Program-made: the position numbers and the translations under genes
Source of the DNA: Paragemmobacter ruber
GTDB lineage: Bacteria; Pseudomonadota; Alphaproteobacteria; Rhodobacterales; Rhodobacteraceae
Length of the DNA stretch: 64,000 nucleotides
Direction: 5' to 3'
Assembly (NCBI RefSeq): GCF_009908315.1
Contig: NZ_JAAATW010000002.1
Location: forward strand, 124,001 to 188,000
Part shown: positions 8,374-17,070 of the stretch, one piece after another
How the letters are laid out: every line of letters begins with the position of its first letter
How positions within the stretch are numbered: the stretch's first letter is position 1
Notes under the pieces: model-generated
Told to the model about the DNA's origin: nothing
The model's database searches: none
What the model saw: the letters and a program-made list of their open reading frames with translations, nothing else

Positions 8374-9690
8374 ATGGCGGAGCCGAAGAAGCTTTTCATC
8401 AAGACCTATGGCTGTCAGATGAACGTCTATGACAGCGAGCGCATGGCCGAGGCGATGGGTGCGCAGGGCTATGTGACGACCGAGGTCGCCGAAGAGGCGG
8501 ACATGGTGCTTCTCAACACCTGCCATATCCGCGAGAAGGCGTCGGAAAAGCTCTACTCCGACCTGGGGCGCCTGAAACCCCTGAAACAGGCCAAGCCTGA
8601 CCTGAAGATCGGCGTCGCGGGCTGCGTCGCGCAGGCCGAGGGCGAAGAGATCCTGAAACGGATGCCGCTTGTCGATCTGGTGGTCGGGCCGCAGAGCTAT
8701 CACCGGCTGCCCGGGATGGTGGGCGAGGTGGCGAAGGGTGGCAAGGCGGTGGATACCGACTTCCCGGCCGAGGACAAGTTCGACCATCTTCCCGAACGCA
8801 AGGTGCTGCGCGGGCCGTCGGCGTTCCTGACGGTGCAGGAGGGATGTGACAAGTTCTGCGCCTTCTGCGTCGTCCCCTACACGCGGGGGGCGGAAGTGAG
8901 CCGTCCGGTGGCGCGGCTTCTGGGCGAGGCGCGGGCGCTGGTGGAGAAGGGCGTGCGCGAGATCACGCTGCTCGGCCAGAATGTGAATGCCTATCACGGC
9001 GCGGGCGACCGCGGCGACTGGGGGCTGGCGCGGCTGGTGCGCGAACTGGCGCGGATCGACGGGCTGGAGCGTATCCGCTATACCACCTCGCATCCCAACG
9101 ACATGGAAGATGACCTGATCGCCGCCCATGGCGACGAGGCCAAGCTGATGCCCTACCTGCATCTGCCGGTGCAATCGGGCAGCGACCGCATCCTTAAGGC
9201 CATGAACCGCAAGCACACGCGCGACCAGTATTTCCGTCTGGTCGAGCGTATCCGTGCGGCGCGGCCTGACATCCTGCTCAGTTCCGATTTCATCGTGGGC
9301 TTTCCGGGGGAAACGGATCAGGATTTTGCCGATACGATGGATCTGATCCGGACGGTCGGCTTCGGGTCGTCGTTCAGCTTCAAGTATTCCGCCCGGCCCG
9401 GCACGCCCGCGGCAGAGAAGGCACCCGTGGCGGCCGAGGTGGCCGATGCGCGGCTGCAGGCGCTGCAGGCGCTGATCACCACGCAGCAGCGCGCCGCGCA
9501 AGAGGCGATGGTGGGCCGCGAGGTGGGGGTGCTTTATGAAAAGCCGGGGCGGCTGCCGGGGCAGATGGTCGGCAAATCCGATCACTTGCATGCCGTGCAT
9601 GTGACCGATCCCGAAGGGCGGGTGGGCGATCTGGTGCGGGTGCGGATCACGGCATCGGCCCCCAATTCGCTGGCCGGCACGCGGGTGTAA
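8374..9690 (+). CDS. miaB: tRNA-2-methylthio-N6-dimethylallyladenosine synthase MiaB
   Basis: Radical-SAM methylthiotransferase making ms2i6A at position 37 of tRNA. The start is the ATG at 8374 ([17 protein letters not shown]), 438 aa. The N-terminal UPF0004 domain has the three auxiliary-cluster cysteines ([20 protein letters not shown]). The radical-SAM domain has CDKFCAFC near residues 158-165. A C-terminal TRAM domain follows ([26 protein letters not shown]). A perfect GGGCAGGCCTGCCC palindrome just after the stop may end transcription. In many relatives miaB sits near phoH; here two small envelope genes intervene. Confidence 0.96.
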   Translation: MAEPKKLFIKTYGCQMNVYDSERMAEAMGAQGYVTTEVAEEADMVLLNTCHIREKASEKLYSDLGRLKPLKQAKPDLKIGVAGCVAQAEGEEILKRMPLVDLVVGPQSYHRLPGMVGEVAKGGKAVDTDFPAEDKFDHLPERKVLRGPSAFLTVQEGCDKFCAFCVVPYTRGAEVSRPVARLLGEARALVEKGVREITLLGQNVNAYHGAGDRGDWGLARLVRELARIDGLERIRYTTSHPNDMEDDLIAAHGDEAKLMPYLHLPVQSGSDRILKAMNRKHTRDQYFRLVERIRAARPDILLSSDFIVGFPGETDQDFADTMDLIRTVGFGSSFSFKYSARPGTPAAEKAPVAAEVADARLQALQALITTQQRAAQEAMVGREVGVLYEKPGRLPGQMVGKSDHLHAVHVTDPEGRVGDLVRVRITASAPNSLAGTRV

Positions 9691-9900
9691 GGGCAGGCCT
9701 GCCCCGCAATCGCGCCCCGCAATTGTTGCCGATCGGGAAACAGTCCCGCCCTTGCGCGTGGATCGTATCTTTGCCGTGCCATCGCGGATCACCGCGATGT
9801 GACGGAAGGTGATGTTTTCACTTGCGTTGTGGCCCAAGCGGCGGCAATCCTGCCCTTGAGTATCTGTAGGTGGTGTTTTGTTAACGAGGAGGGCTTCGGC

Positions 9901-10470
9901 TTGTTTCGATACTCGGTGCGCGCGGCGATCGGCGCGCTTTGTCTGATGGTGGCCGCTGGCGCACCGCTGGACGCGATGGCCCAGACCCAACCCGAAGTGA
10001 AAGGCCGCATCGACTGGGGTGCCTGGATTGATGATGACGGCTGCATGCATTGGTGGGCCGATGGCGGGGTGGAGGGCTATATGGTCCCGCGCCGCGATCC
10101 GCATACGGGCAAACCCGTCTGTCTGAAGCGCAACCTCTGTCTGGTCGAGAATACCGACACCCTTTTTGCCACCGACAGCGCCCATCTGACGGCGCATGGG
10201 CGGGCGCGGCTGCAGCAGTTCTTCCGGTCGGCCGGGGCCTTTGGCTATGCCATCTACGGCCATACCGACAGCCGCGCGTCCGACGAATACAACATCCGCC
10301 TGTCGCAGCGCCGGGCGGCGGCGGTAGCGGATGTCGCGCGGTCGGTCGGTGCGCCGGTGGAACGGCAGATCGGCTATGGCGAGCGGCAGCCGCGCGCAAC
10401 CAATGCGACGGCGGAAGGGATGCAGCAGAACCGCCGTGTGGAAGTGGTCTGCTATACGTGGGGTCGGTGA
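9901..10470 (+). CDS. OmpA-domain envelope protein with N-terminal Cys/Trp module
   Basis: 189 aa from a TTG at 9901, chosen because GAGGAGG lies 9-15 bases upstream and a signal peptide (to about residue 27, AMA-QTQ) begins there. After it comes a compact module of about 30 residues, with DDDGCMHWW, GGVEGY, PRRDP and KPVC. A C-terminal OmpA-like peptidoglycan-binding domain follows: DTLFATDSAHLTAHGRARL, IYGHTDSRASDEYNIRLS and GERQPRATNATAEGMQQNRR. It is probably periplasmic and cell-wall associated. The next gene, 14 bases on, repeats the first module as a lipoprotein. Confidence 0.82.
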   Translation: MFRYSVRAAIGALCLMVAAGAPLDAMAQTQPEVKGRIDWGAWIDDDGCMHWWADGGVEGYMVPRRDPHTGKPVCLKRNLCLVENTDTLFATDSAHLTAHGRARLQQFFRSAGAFGYAIYGHTDSRASDEYNIRLSQRRAAAVADVARSVGAPVERQIGYGERQPRATNATAEGMQQNRRVEVVCYTWGR

Positions 10471-10484
10471 TCGTGGGGCCGGTA

Positions 10485-10832
10485 ATGAGTGATGTGTCGT
10501 TGCCCCGCGCCGGGCTTTTCCTTGTGGTCGGGCTGGCGCTCTCGGCCTGTGGCATCCAGCCCTATTCGGGGCCGAACTCGACGATTGCGACGGGTTCGGA
10601 TCGCGGTTTCTTCGACCGCAGCGCGCTGGTGAATGGCGAGGCGGCCATCGCCTATGATCCGGACGGGTGCCAGAACTGGATCATCGACGATGGCATCGAA
10701 GGCTATTCCAGCCCCCGCTACGACCCGGTGTCGGGTCTGCCCATCTGCAACAACCGCTTCCCGCCGGGAACGGTGATTGGCGATTACGAGACCAGGCAGG
10801 GGGGAATCCGCGACTGGGTGCCGACGCCCTGA
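10485..10832 (+). CDS. Small lipoprotein sharing the Cys/Trp module of its neighbour
   Basis: 115 aa from the ATG at 10485. The signal peptide ends in the lipobox LSAC, with the lipidated cysteine at residue 22. The mature part holds DPDGCQNWIIDDGIEGYSSP followed by RYDPVSGLPIC, matching the module in the preceding OmpA-like protein at about 18 of 31 positions by eye. The remainder is short and polar (PPGTVIGDYETRQGG). The function is unknown. Co-transcription is likely, and a terminator follows. I infer that the pair acts together at the outer membrane or peptidoglycan. Confidence 0.8.
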   Translation: MSDVSLPRAGLFLVVGLALSACGIQPYSGPNSTIATGSDRGFFDRSALVNGEAAIAYDPDGCQNWIIDDGIEGYSSPRYDPVSGLPICNNRFPPGTVIGDYETRQGGIRDWVPTP

Positions 10833-10856
10833 TCGCGCGTCAGCGCTGGCAGGCAG

Positions 10857-10887
10857 GGGCTGCGCCGCAGGGTGCGGCCCTTTTTCT
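10857..10887 (+). terminator. Rho-independent terminator after the lipoprotein gene
   Basis: GGGCTGCGCC (10857-10866) pairs with GGTGCGGCCC (10871-10880), ten pairs including two G-U, around a GCAG loop, then TTTTTCTTT. Confidence 0.8.
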
Positions 10888-11035
10888 TTGCCGCGTGATG
10901 CGCGCTTTGCCGCTGTCACGCTTCTTGCACAATCCTTGGGCAGAGTTAGCTCACGGCCTTGAATGGTGCTTGCCTTGTGGCCAAACGCGGCACATCATCA
11001 AGATATTGGCGAAGCCCCTAAAGAAGGAGATCTCC

Positions 11036-12055
11036 TTGGGCATCAGCGCGCTGACCCCCCCGACCCGTTCCGAGGACGTTGTGGAAACGCTGCTCGAATT
11101 TCCCGACAACCGATTGCTGATCGACCTGTGCGGCGAGTTTGACCGCAACCTTGCGCAGATCGAACATCAGATCGGGGTGCACATCCTGCGCCGTGGCAAC
11201 AGGCTGGCGGTGATCGGGGAAAAGGGGGCGCGGGATCAGGCGGCAGCCGTGCTGAGATCGCTTTACGCGCGGCTGGAATCCGGGCGCGGCGTGGCGGCGG
11301 GTGATATCGACGGCGCGATGCGAATGGGCCGCCCGATGCCCGACCGGGCGATGGCCGATGGCGAGCAGATCGAGATGTTCAGTGGCGGCGGGCTGGAACT
11401 GCGCACCCGCAAGAAGCCCATCGAACCGCGGACCGAGGCGCAGAAGGCCTATGTCGCGAACCTGTTCCAGAACGAGCTTGGCTTTGGCATCGGCCCTGCG
11501 GGGACGGGCAAGACCTATCTCGCCGTAGCGGTGGGCGTGACGATGTTCATCTCGGGCGCGGTGGAGAAGATCATCCTGTCGCGTCCGGCGGTGGAGGCGG
11601 GCGAACGCCTTGGCTTTCTGCCCGGCGACATGAAGGAGAAGGTCGATCCCTACATGCAGCCGCTTTATGACGCGCTGAACGATTTCCTGCCGCAGAAGCA
11701 GGTGCAAAAGCTGATCGAAGAGAAGCGGATCGAGATCGCGCCCCTGGCCTTTATGCGGGGGCGGACGCTGTCGAACGCCTTTGTCGTGCTGGACGAGGCG
11801 CAGAACGCGACCACGATGCAGATGAAGATGTTCCTGACGCGTCTGGGCGAGGGCAGCCGCATGGTGATCACCGGCGACCGCACGCAGATCGACCTGCCGC
11901 GCGGCGTGCCGTCCGGCCTGCAGGAAGCCGAGCGCATCCTGAAGGGGGTGAAGGGCGTGTCCTTCAACTACTTCACCGCCAAGGACGTCGTGCGCCACCC
12001 GCTGGTGGCCCGGATCATCGAAGCCTATGAGGCGAACGAGGCGCAGCAGGGCTGA
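11036..12055 (+). CDS. phoH: PhoH family ATPase
   Basis: Cytoplasmic ATPase linked to RNA and ribosome quality control beside ybeY. The start is a TTG at 11036 (LGISALTPP), 339 aa, behind AAGGAGA. An N-terminal KH-like segment (EHQIGVHILRRGNRLAVIGEKG) precedes the PhoH domain. Walker A is GPAGTGKTYLAVA near residue 155, followed by LSRPAVEAGERLGFLPGDMKEKVDPYMQPLYD; Walker B is NAFVVLDEAQNATTMQMKMFLTR; GDRTQIDLPRG follows. It begins the conserved phoH-ybeY-corC-lnt run. The TTG start is inferred from the ribosome-binding site; no ATG fits upstream. Confidence 0.93.
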   Translation: MGISALTPPTRSEDVVETLLEFPDNRLLIDLCGEFDRNLAQIEHQIGVHILRRGNRLAVIGEKGARDQAAAVLRSLYARLESGRGVAAGDIDGAMRMGRPMPDRAMADGEQIEMFSGGGLELRTRKKPIEPRTEAQKAYVANLFQNELGFGIGPAGTGKTYLAVAVGVTMFISGAVEKIILSRPAVEAGERLGFLPGDMKEKVDPYMQPLYDALNDFLPQKQVQKLIEEKRIEIAPLAFMRGRTLSNAFVVLDEAQNATTMQMKMFLTRLGEGSRMVITGDRTQIDLPRGVPSGLQEAERILKGVKGVSFNYFTAKDVVRHPLVARIIEAYEANEAQQG

Positions 12056-12178
12056 ACCGATCAAGGCGCGCGGCCGAACCTGACGCCGCGCGCGCTTTCC
12101 CCGGTTGCGCGGGAAATTTCTGCTGATGAGGCAGGGCAGGGTTTGCGCTTTTGTCTGGTCAGCACTAAAGGGCGGCGC

Positions 12179-12697
12179 ATGGAACCGCTGGTGGATGTCG
12201 TGATCGAGGATGCGCGCTGGGAGGCCTTCGGGCTGACGGCGCTGGCGGAGCGTGCCTGCGTGGCGGCGATGGCGCATCTGCGGCTGGCGCGTGATGGATT
12301 TTCGGTTGTGCTTCTGGGCTGCGATGATGCACGGATTGCCGTGCTTAATGCGGATTTCCGGGGCAAGCCGCAGCCCACCAATGTGCTGTCCTGGCCGTCA
12401 GAGGAACGCGGCGCCGACACGCCGGGGCAGGAGCCGGACTTGCCCGAACCGGGCGCGACGGACGATCCCGAGGAATTGGGCGACATGGCCATCGCGTGGG
12501 AAACCTGCGCGCAGGAGGCCGAGGCGCAGGGAAAGCCCATGGCCGACCATGTTACCCATCTGATTGTTCATGGATTGTTGCATTGCCTCGGCTATGATCA
12601 CATCCACGACGCAGATGCAGCGGTGATGGAGCGGCACGAGGTGGAGATACTTGCCACCCTCGGCCTACCTGACCCATATTTGGCGCGCCCCGCGTGA
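12179..12697 (+). CDS. ybeY: Endoribonuclease YbeY
   Basis: Metal-dependent single-strand endoribonuclease needed for 16S rRNA 3' maturation. The start is the ATG at 12179 (MEPLVDVVIED), 172 aa. The zinc motif is HGLLHCLGYDH near residues 130-140, preceded by the typical DFRGKPQPTNVLSWP segment. An acidic, proline-rich insert (about residues 78-100) separates that segment from ELGDMAIAWET, as in other alphaproteobacterial YbeY. It lies between phoH and corC. Confidence 0.95.
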   Translation: MEPLVDVVIEDARWEAFGLTALAERACVAAMAHLRLARDGFSVVLLGCDDARIAVLNADFRGKPQPTNVLSWPSEERGADTPGQEPDLPEPGATDDPEELGDMAIAWETCAQEAEAQGKPMADHVTHLIVHGLLHCLGYDHIHDADAAVMERHEVEILATLGLPDPYLARPA

Positions 12698-12721
12698 CGG
12701 GGCCTTTTGGAAGAAGGACCG

Positions 12722-13648
12722 ATGGGCAGTAGCAGCGACGGGTCTAACGCAGCGCAGGGCGCGCGGGATTTGACCCAGGACGACGGACAAGAACGCGCGC
12801 AACGCGGGTTCTTCGGGCGCTTGTTAAGCGCGTTTTCCCCTTCGACAGAGACGGCCAGTTCCACAAGCACCGACGGAGCGGCGGCCCACCCAGCCGCGGC
12901 CGCACCGGGCGGCGGATTGCCGGGGATCGGCAACCTGCGGCGGCTACGGGTGGATGATGTGGCCATACCCAAGGTCGAGATCGTTGCCGTGCCGCTGGAC
13001 ATCGGCAAAGAGGACCTGGTCGAGGTGTTCCGCGAACATGGCTTCAGCCGGGTTCCGGTCTACAAGGGCACGCTGGACCAGCCGCAGGGCCTTGTGCTGC
13101 TCAAGGACCTTGCGCTGCAGCACGGCTTCGGCGCCTCGGGGCGGTTTTCGCTCAAGCGTCTGTTGCGCCCGGTGCTTTATGCGCCCCCTTCCATGCCCAT
13201 CGGCGTGCTCTTGCAGAAGATGCAGCGCGAAAGGGTGCATATGGCGCTGGTGATCGACGAATATGGGGGGGTGGATGGTCTGGTGACCATCGAGGACCTG
13301 ATCGAGACCGTGATCGGCGAGATCGAGGATGAACATGACGAGGAGGAGGGCGCGCTCTGGAAGGAAGAGCGGCCCGGCGTCTTTGTCGCCATGGCCAATG
13401 CGCCGCTGGAAGAGATCGAAACCGCGACGGGCCTTCGTCTGCGCCATGACGAGGATGACGAGGAGATCGACACGCTGGGCGGCATCGTCTTTCTGCGCAC
13501 GGGCCGCGTGCCTGCGCGGGGCGAGGTCGTGCCGCATGAGAGCGGGGCCGAGTTCGAGGTGATCGACGCCGATCCCCGCCGGATCAAGCGGGTGCGCATC
13601 CGTCTGCCCGAGGTGGTGGCGCAGCGCGAAAAGGTGGAGGCGGATTGA
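12722..13648 (+). CDS. corC: CBS-domain protein of the CorC/HlyC family
   Basis: 308 aa from the ATG at 12722 behind GAAGAAGGA. Residues 1-75 are polar and low in complexity, with no membrane helices. Two CBS repeats follow (VDDVAIPKVEIVAVP...FSRVPVYKG and LKRLLRPVLYAPPSMPIGVLLQKMQ...MALVIDEYGGVDGLVTIEDLIETVIGEIEDEHD), then a C-terminal CorC_HlyC domain (DTLGGIVFLRTGRVPARGEVV). These soluble forms are tied to magnesium/cobalt efflux or ybeY-lnt function rather than transport itself. It is coupled to lnt by overlap. Confidence 0.9.
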   Translation: MGSSSDGSNAAQGARDLTQDDGQERAQRGFFGRLLSAFSPSTETASSTSTDGAAAHPAAAAPGGGLPGIGNLRRLRVDDVAIPKVEIVAVPLDIGKEDLVEVFREHGFSRVPVYKGTLDQPQGLVLLKDLALQHGFGASGRFSLKRLLRPVLYAPPSMPIGVLLQKMQRERVHMALVIDEYGGVDGLVTIEDLIETVIGEIEDEHDEEEGALWKEERPGVFVAMANAPLEEIETATGLRLRHDEDDEEIDTLGGIVFLRTGRVPARGEVVPHESGAEFEVIDADPRRIKRVRIRLPEVVAQREKVEAD

Positions 13649-15135
13649 TCGGCGCGGGCTGGCGCCGTGCCCGCGCCGGATGGCCCGGCCTGCGGGCGGT
13701 GGCGGGTGCCGCCGCCTGCGGGGTGGTGGTGGCCAGCGGGCAGGCCCCGCTGGGCTGGTGGTGGGCGGCGCTGCCTGCTTTGGCGGCCTTCGTGCATCTG
13801 GTGGCGGGGGCCGCGCGCGGGCGGGGCTGGATCGCCTGGTTTGGCGGGGCGGGCTATTTCGCGGCGGCACTGGCCTGGATCGTCGAGCCGTTCCTGATCG
13901 CGCCCGAAATCCATGGCTGGATGGCGCCCTTTGCGGTGGTGTTTCTGTCTTTCGGACTGGCCCTGTTCTGGGCGCTGGCGGCGGTGGCGGCGCGGGGGCG
14001 CTTTGCGGCGCTGGGATTTGCCCTTGGCCTGACGGTGGCCGAATTCGCGCGGGCGCATGTGCTGACCGGATTTCCCTGGGCGATGATCGGGCATGTCTGG
14101 ATCGGTCATGCGCCTGCGCAACTGGCGGCGATGGTGGGGCCTTTTGGCCTGACGCTGTTCACGCTGGTGGCGGCGGCGCTGTTGGCCGCGCGGCGCCTGG
14201 GGCTGGCCGTACTTGCCGTTGCGATGGTGGGGGCGGCTTTCGGTTTTGGCGCGTGGCGGTTGGCCGGGCCCGAGCCGGCCCCGCGTGCGGCCCTGCTGCG
14301 GCTGGTGCAACCCAATGCCGAACAGGGGCTGAAATGGGATCCCGATCAGGCGCGGCTGTTCTTTGAGCGGCAGTTGTCCTTTACCGCGGCCGGGGCGCGG
14401 CCCGATCTGGCGATCTGGCCGGAAACGGCGGTGCCTTACCTGATCGACGAATACCCCGAGGTCGCCCGCCGCATCGCCGAGGCGGGGCGCGGCAACCCGG
14501 TTGCCGTGGGCGTGCAGCGGGTGGCGGGTTGGCAATACTGGAACAGCCTTGCCGTCATCGGCCAGGGCGGGCGCATCGAGGCCAGCTATGACAAGCACCA
14601 TCTGGTGCCGTTCGGCGAATACATCCCCTTTGGCGATCTGCTCTATGACTGGTTCGGTCTGGTGGCCTTTGCCGCCCAGCAGGGCAACGGCTATTCGCCC
14701 GGGCCGGGGCCTGCGGTGCTGGATCTGGGCGGTGATCTGGGCAAGGTGCTGCCGCTGATCTGCTATGAGGTGATCTTTCCGCAGGATGTGCGCGCCGCGC
14801 CGGAGCGGGCGGACTGGATGCTGCAGATCACCAATGACGCGTGGTTCGGCACCTGGTCCGGCCCGTTCCAGCACATGGCGCAGGCGCGCTTGCGCGCCAT
14901 CGAGCAGGGCCTGCCGCTGGTGCGTGTGGCCAATACGGGCGTCACGGCGGTGGTCGATGCGCGGGGGCGCGTTCTGGACCAGTTGCCCTTTGGCGAGCCC
15001 GGCTATCTTGACGCGCCCCTGCCCGGCGCGCTGCCGCCGACCGTCTATGCGCGTTGGGGGGATGGGCCGGTGATCCTGCTGATCGGGTTGCTCATGGCAG
15101 GACTGTGGGTGGCCGGGCGTCGGACATCGGCTTGA
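13645..15135 (+). CDS. lnt: Apolipoprotein N-acyltransferase
   Basis: Inner-membrane enzyme adding the third acyl chain to lipoproteins. It is 496 aa from a TTG at 13645 that overlaps the corC stop. The N-terminal half is mostly hydrophobic helices. A periplasmic nitrilase-like domain carries the Glu-Lys-Cys triad in LAIWPETAVPY, ASYDKHHLVPFGEYIPFG and LPLICYEVIFP. A last helix lies at the C terminus (VILLIGLLMAGLWVAGRR). The product of the upstream lipoprotein gene is a plausible substrate. The exact start is uncertain; the TTG is the simplest coupled choice. Confidence 0.94.
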   Translation: MIGAGWRRARAGWPGLRAVAGAAACGVVVASGQAPLGWWWAALPALAAFVHLVAGAARGRGWIAWFGGAGYFAAALAWIVEPFLIAPEIHGWMAPFAVVFLSFGLALFWALAAVAARGRFAALGFALGLTVAEFARAHVLTGFPWAMIGHVWIGHAPAQLAAMVGPFGLTLFTLVAAALLAARRLGLAVLAVAMVGAAFGFGAWRLAGPEPAPRAALLRLVQPNAEQGLKWDPDQARLFFERQLSFTAAGARPDLAIWPETAVPYLIDEYPEVARRIAEAGRGNPVAVGVQRVAGWQYWNSLAVIGQGGRIEASYDKHHLVPFGEYIPFGDLLYDWFGLVAFAAQQGNGYSPGPGPAVLDLGGDLGKVLPLICYEVIFPQDVRAAPERADWMLQITNDAWFGTWSGPFQHMAQARLRAIEQGLPLVRVANTGVTAVVDARGRVLDQLPFGEPGYLDAPLPGALPPTVYARWGDGPVILLIGLLMAGLWVAGRRTSA

Positions 15136-15168
15136 CGCGGGCGGGGGTCGCGGATAGGGAGACGGTTT

Positions 15169-15218
15169 AACCGCTACAACGGCTTCCTGGCGTGGCGGGG
15201 ATAACCCCAATGGAGCAC
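15169..15218 (+). ncRNA. SAM/SAH-type riboswitch upstream of metK
   Basis: Stem P1 pairs CCGCTAC (15171-15177) with GTGGCGG (15192-15198), seven pairs with one G-U. The loop contains ACAACGGCTTCCTGGCG. Loop bases GCTTCC (15182-15187) can pair with GGAGC (15212-15216), which is the metK ribosome-binding site, forming an H-type pseudoknot. This matches the SAM/SAH riboswitch class typical of Rhodobacterales metK leaders. Binding would hide the ribosome-binding site and lower translation. Confidence 0.85.
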
Positions 15219-15223
15219 TTCCC

Positions 15224-16393
15224 ATGACCCGTACCAACTATGTGTTTACCTCCGAGTCCGTGTCGGAGGGGCATCCCGACAAGGTGTGCGATCGCGTGTC
15301 GGATGCGATCCTCGATGCCTTCCTGTCGGAAGAGCCCAATGCCCGTGTTGCCTGTGAAACCTTTGCCACCACGAATACGGTTGTCGTGGGCGGGGAAGTC
15401 GGTCTGTCCACCGAGGCGGCGACCAAAGCAATGCTGTCGCGCGTCGAAGGTATCGTGCGCGATTGCGTGAAGGATATCGGCTACGAACAGGACAAGTTCC
15501 ATTGGAACACCCTGAAGGTGCACAACTTCCTGCACGAACAATCCGCCCATATCGCGCAGGGTGTGGATCGGGATGGCGCAGGCGATCAGGGCATCATGTT
15601 CGGCTATGCCTGCCGCGAGACGCCGGAACTGATGCCGGCGCCGATCCAGTACAGCCACGCGATCCTGCGGCGGCTGGCCGAGGTGCGGAAATCCGGCAAG
15701 GAGCCGACGCTGGGGCCGGATGCCAAGTCGCAGCTTTCGCTGCGCTATGAGGATGGCAAGCCCGTCGAAGTGACCTCTATCGTGCTGTCGACCCAGCATC
15801 TGGACGAGGCGCAGACGTCGGACGACATCCGCGCCATCGTGGAGCCCTATATCCGCGAGATCCTGCCCGACGGCTGGATCACCGCGAAGACGGAATGGTG
15901 GGTGAACCCCACGGGCAAGTTCGTGATCGGGGGCCCGGATGGCGATGCGGGCCTGACGGGGCGCAAGATCATCGTGGATACCTATGGCGGGGCCGCGCCG
16001 CATGGCGGCGGGGCCTTCTCGGGCAAGGACCCGACCAAGGTGGACCGGTCGGCGGCCTATGCCGCGCGCTATCTGGCCAAGAACGTGGTGGCGGCGGGGC
16101 TGGCGGATCGCTGCACGCTGCAGGTGTCCTATGCGATCGGGGTGGCGAAGCCCTTGTCGATCTATGTCGATACCCATGGCACGGGGGCGGTGGATGCCGC
16201 CGCCATCGAACGCGCCGTGGCGGAGTGCATGGACCTGACGCCGCGCGGTATCCGCACGGCGCTGGGCCTGAACAAGCCGATCTATGCGCGCACCTCGGCC
16301 TATGGCCATTTCGGGCGCGAGGCGACGGCGGATGGCGGCTTCAGCTGGGAGCGGACCGATCTGGTCGAGGCGCTGAAGAAGGCCGTGAAGTAA
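15224..16393 (+). CDS. metK: S-adenosylmethionine synthetase
   Basis: Makes SAM from methionine and ATP. The start is the ATG at 15224, 389 aa, eight bases after the GGAG that the riboswitch can mask. Family motifs: [20 protein letters not shown] near the N terminus, [20 protein letters not shown] (about residues 120-140), the phosphate-binding [19 protein letters not shown] near residue 260, and a C-terminal [17 protein letters not shown]. It is probably separately transcribed or read through from lnt, and is followed by a strong hairpin. Confidence 0.97.
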   Translation: MTRTNYVFTSESVSEGHPDKVCDRVSDAILDAFLSEEPNARVACETFATTNTVVVGGEVGLSTEAATKAMLSRVEGIVRDCVKDIGYEQDKFHWNTLKVHNFLHEQSAHIAQGVDRDGAGDQGIMFGYACRETPELMPAPIQYSHAILRRLAEVRKSGKEPTLGPDAKSQLSLRYEDGKPVEVTSIVLSTQHLDEAQTSDDIRAIVEPYIREILPDGWITAKTEWWVNPTGKFVIGGPDGDAGLTGRKIIVDTYGGAAPHGGGAFSGKDPTKVDRSAAYAARYLAKNVVAAGLADRCTLQVSYAIGVAKPLSIYVDTHGTGAVDAAAIERAVAECMDLTPRGIRTALGLNKPIYARTSAYGHFGREATADGGFSWERTDLVEALKKAVK

Positions 16394-16415
16394 GCGACCC
16401 GCTGGCGGGTTCGGG

Positions 16416-16453
16416 CGGCGCGCGGGGTGGAAACCCCGCGCGCCGTTTGCGTT
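16416..16453 (+). terminator. Terminator-like hairpin after metK
   Basis: A perfect 12-bp stem pairs 16416-16427 (CGGCGCGCGGGG) with 16434-16445 around TGGAAA, then TTTGCGTTT. The T tract is imperfect. Confidence 0.7.
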
Positions 16454-16482
16454 TGGAGAGGCGTTTTTCGGGGGAGGATGGC

Positions 16483-16926
16483 ATGGGGATCGGGGCGCCG
16501 CCCGCCCAATGGGCGATGGGCATGGCAGAGATGATGGTGACGGATTATCCGGCCTCGCTGGCGTTCTGGACGGGGCCGCTGGGCTTTGCCCTGGCCTTTG
16601 AGCGGCCGGCGCAGAAGCTGGCCTGTCTGGCCCATCCCGACGGGGCGCAGGTGATGATCTATCAGCGCGACGGGGATTGGGAGACCGGGCCGATGGAGCG
16701 GCCCTTTGGCCGCGGGCTGGTGGTGCAGGTCTATGTGGCCGATGCCGATGCAGCGGCGGCGCGGATGCGGGCGGCGGGGGTGCCGTTCTATGTGGAGCCG
16801 CGCGAGAAATGGCGCGACTGGGGTGACCGGATGGGGGGGCAGCGCGAGTTCCTCGTTCAGGACCCGGACGGTTATCTGGTGATGGTGGCCGAGCGGATCG
16901 GGGAGCGGCCCTTGGGGCAGGTCTGA
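16483..16926 (+). CDS. VOC (glyoxalase/bleomycin-resistance fold) family protein
   Basis: 147 aa from the ATG at 16483 behind GGGGAGG. It reads as a single VOC-fold unit with its beta-alpha-beta repeats: AEMMVTDYPASLAFWTGPLGFALAFERP, then VVQVYVADADAAAARMRAAGVPFYVEPREKWRDWG and FLVQDPDGYLVMVAERIG. Bleomycin-type immunity proteins and lyases share this fold; the substrate cannot be read. It stands alone between metK and trmB, and a composite intergenic repeat follows. Confidence 0.85.
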   Translation: MGIGAPPAQWAMGMAEMMVTDYPASLAFWTGPLGFALAFERPAQKLACLAHPDGAQVMIYQRDGDWETGPMERPFGRGLVVQVYVADADAAAARMRAAGVPFYVEPREKWRDWGDRMGGQREFLVQDPDGYLVMVAERIGERPLGQV

Positions 16927-16930
16927 GGGT

Positions 16931-16996
16931 GGAGGGGGCATTCTGCCCCCGTCGCCTTGCGGCGACTCCCCCTGAGGATATTTGCACAACGGGGAA
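16931..16996 (+). repeat. Composite intergenic repeat, copy 1
   Basis: A G-run/C-run hairpin (GGGGGCATTCTGCCCCC) is followed by GTCGCCTTGCGGCGAC, itself a stem, then CCCCCTGAGGATATTTGCACAACGGGG. The same three-part order recurs at 20368 and, reversed, at 36349. Confidence 0.7.
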
Positions 16997-17070
16997 GGGG
17001 CAGGGCGGCTTTGGCTTGACCCTGTGGCGTGGCGGGACTAGGGCGCGCGCTTGAGAATGGGGAGCCTGCC

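Noticed and set aside
8299-10263. 654-codon minus-strand frame opposite miaB
   Set aside because: It is antisense to a clear miaB, has biased Arg/His composition and shows no domain pattern.
13177-15237. 686-codon minus-strand frame opposite corC and lnt
   Set aside because: It is antisense shadow; the sense frames have full catalytic motifs.
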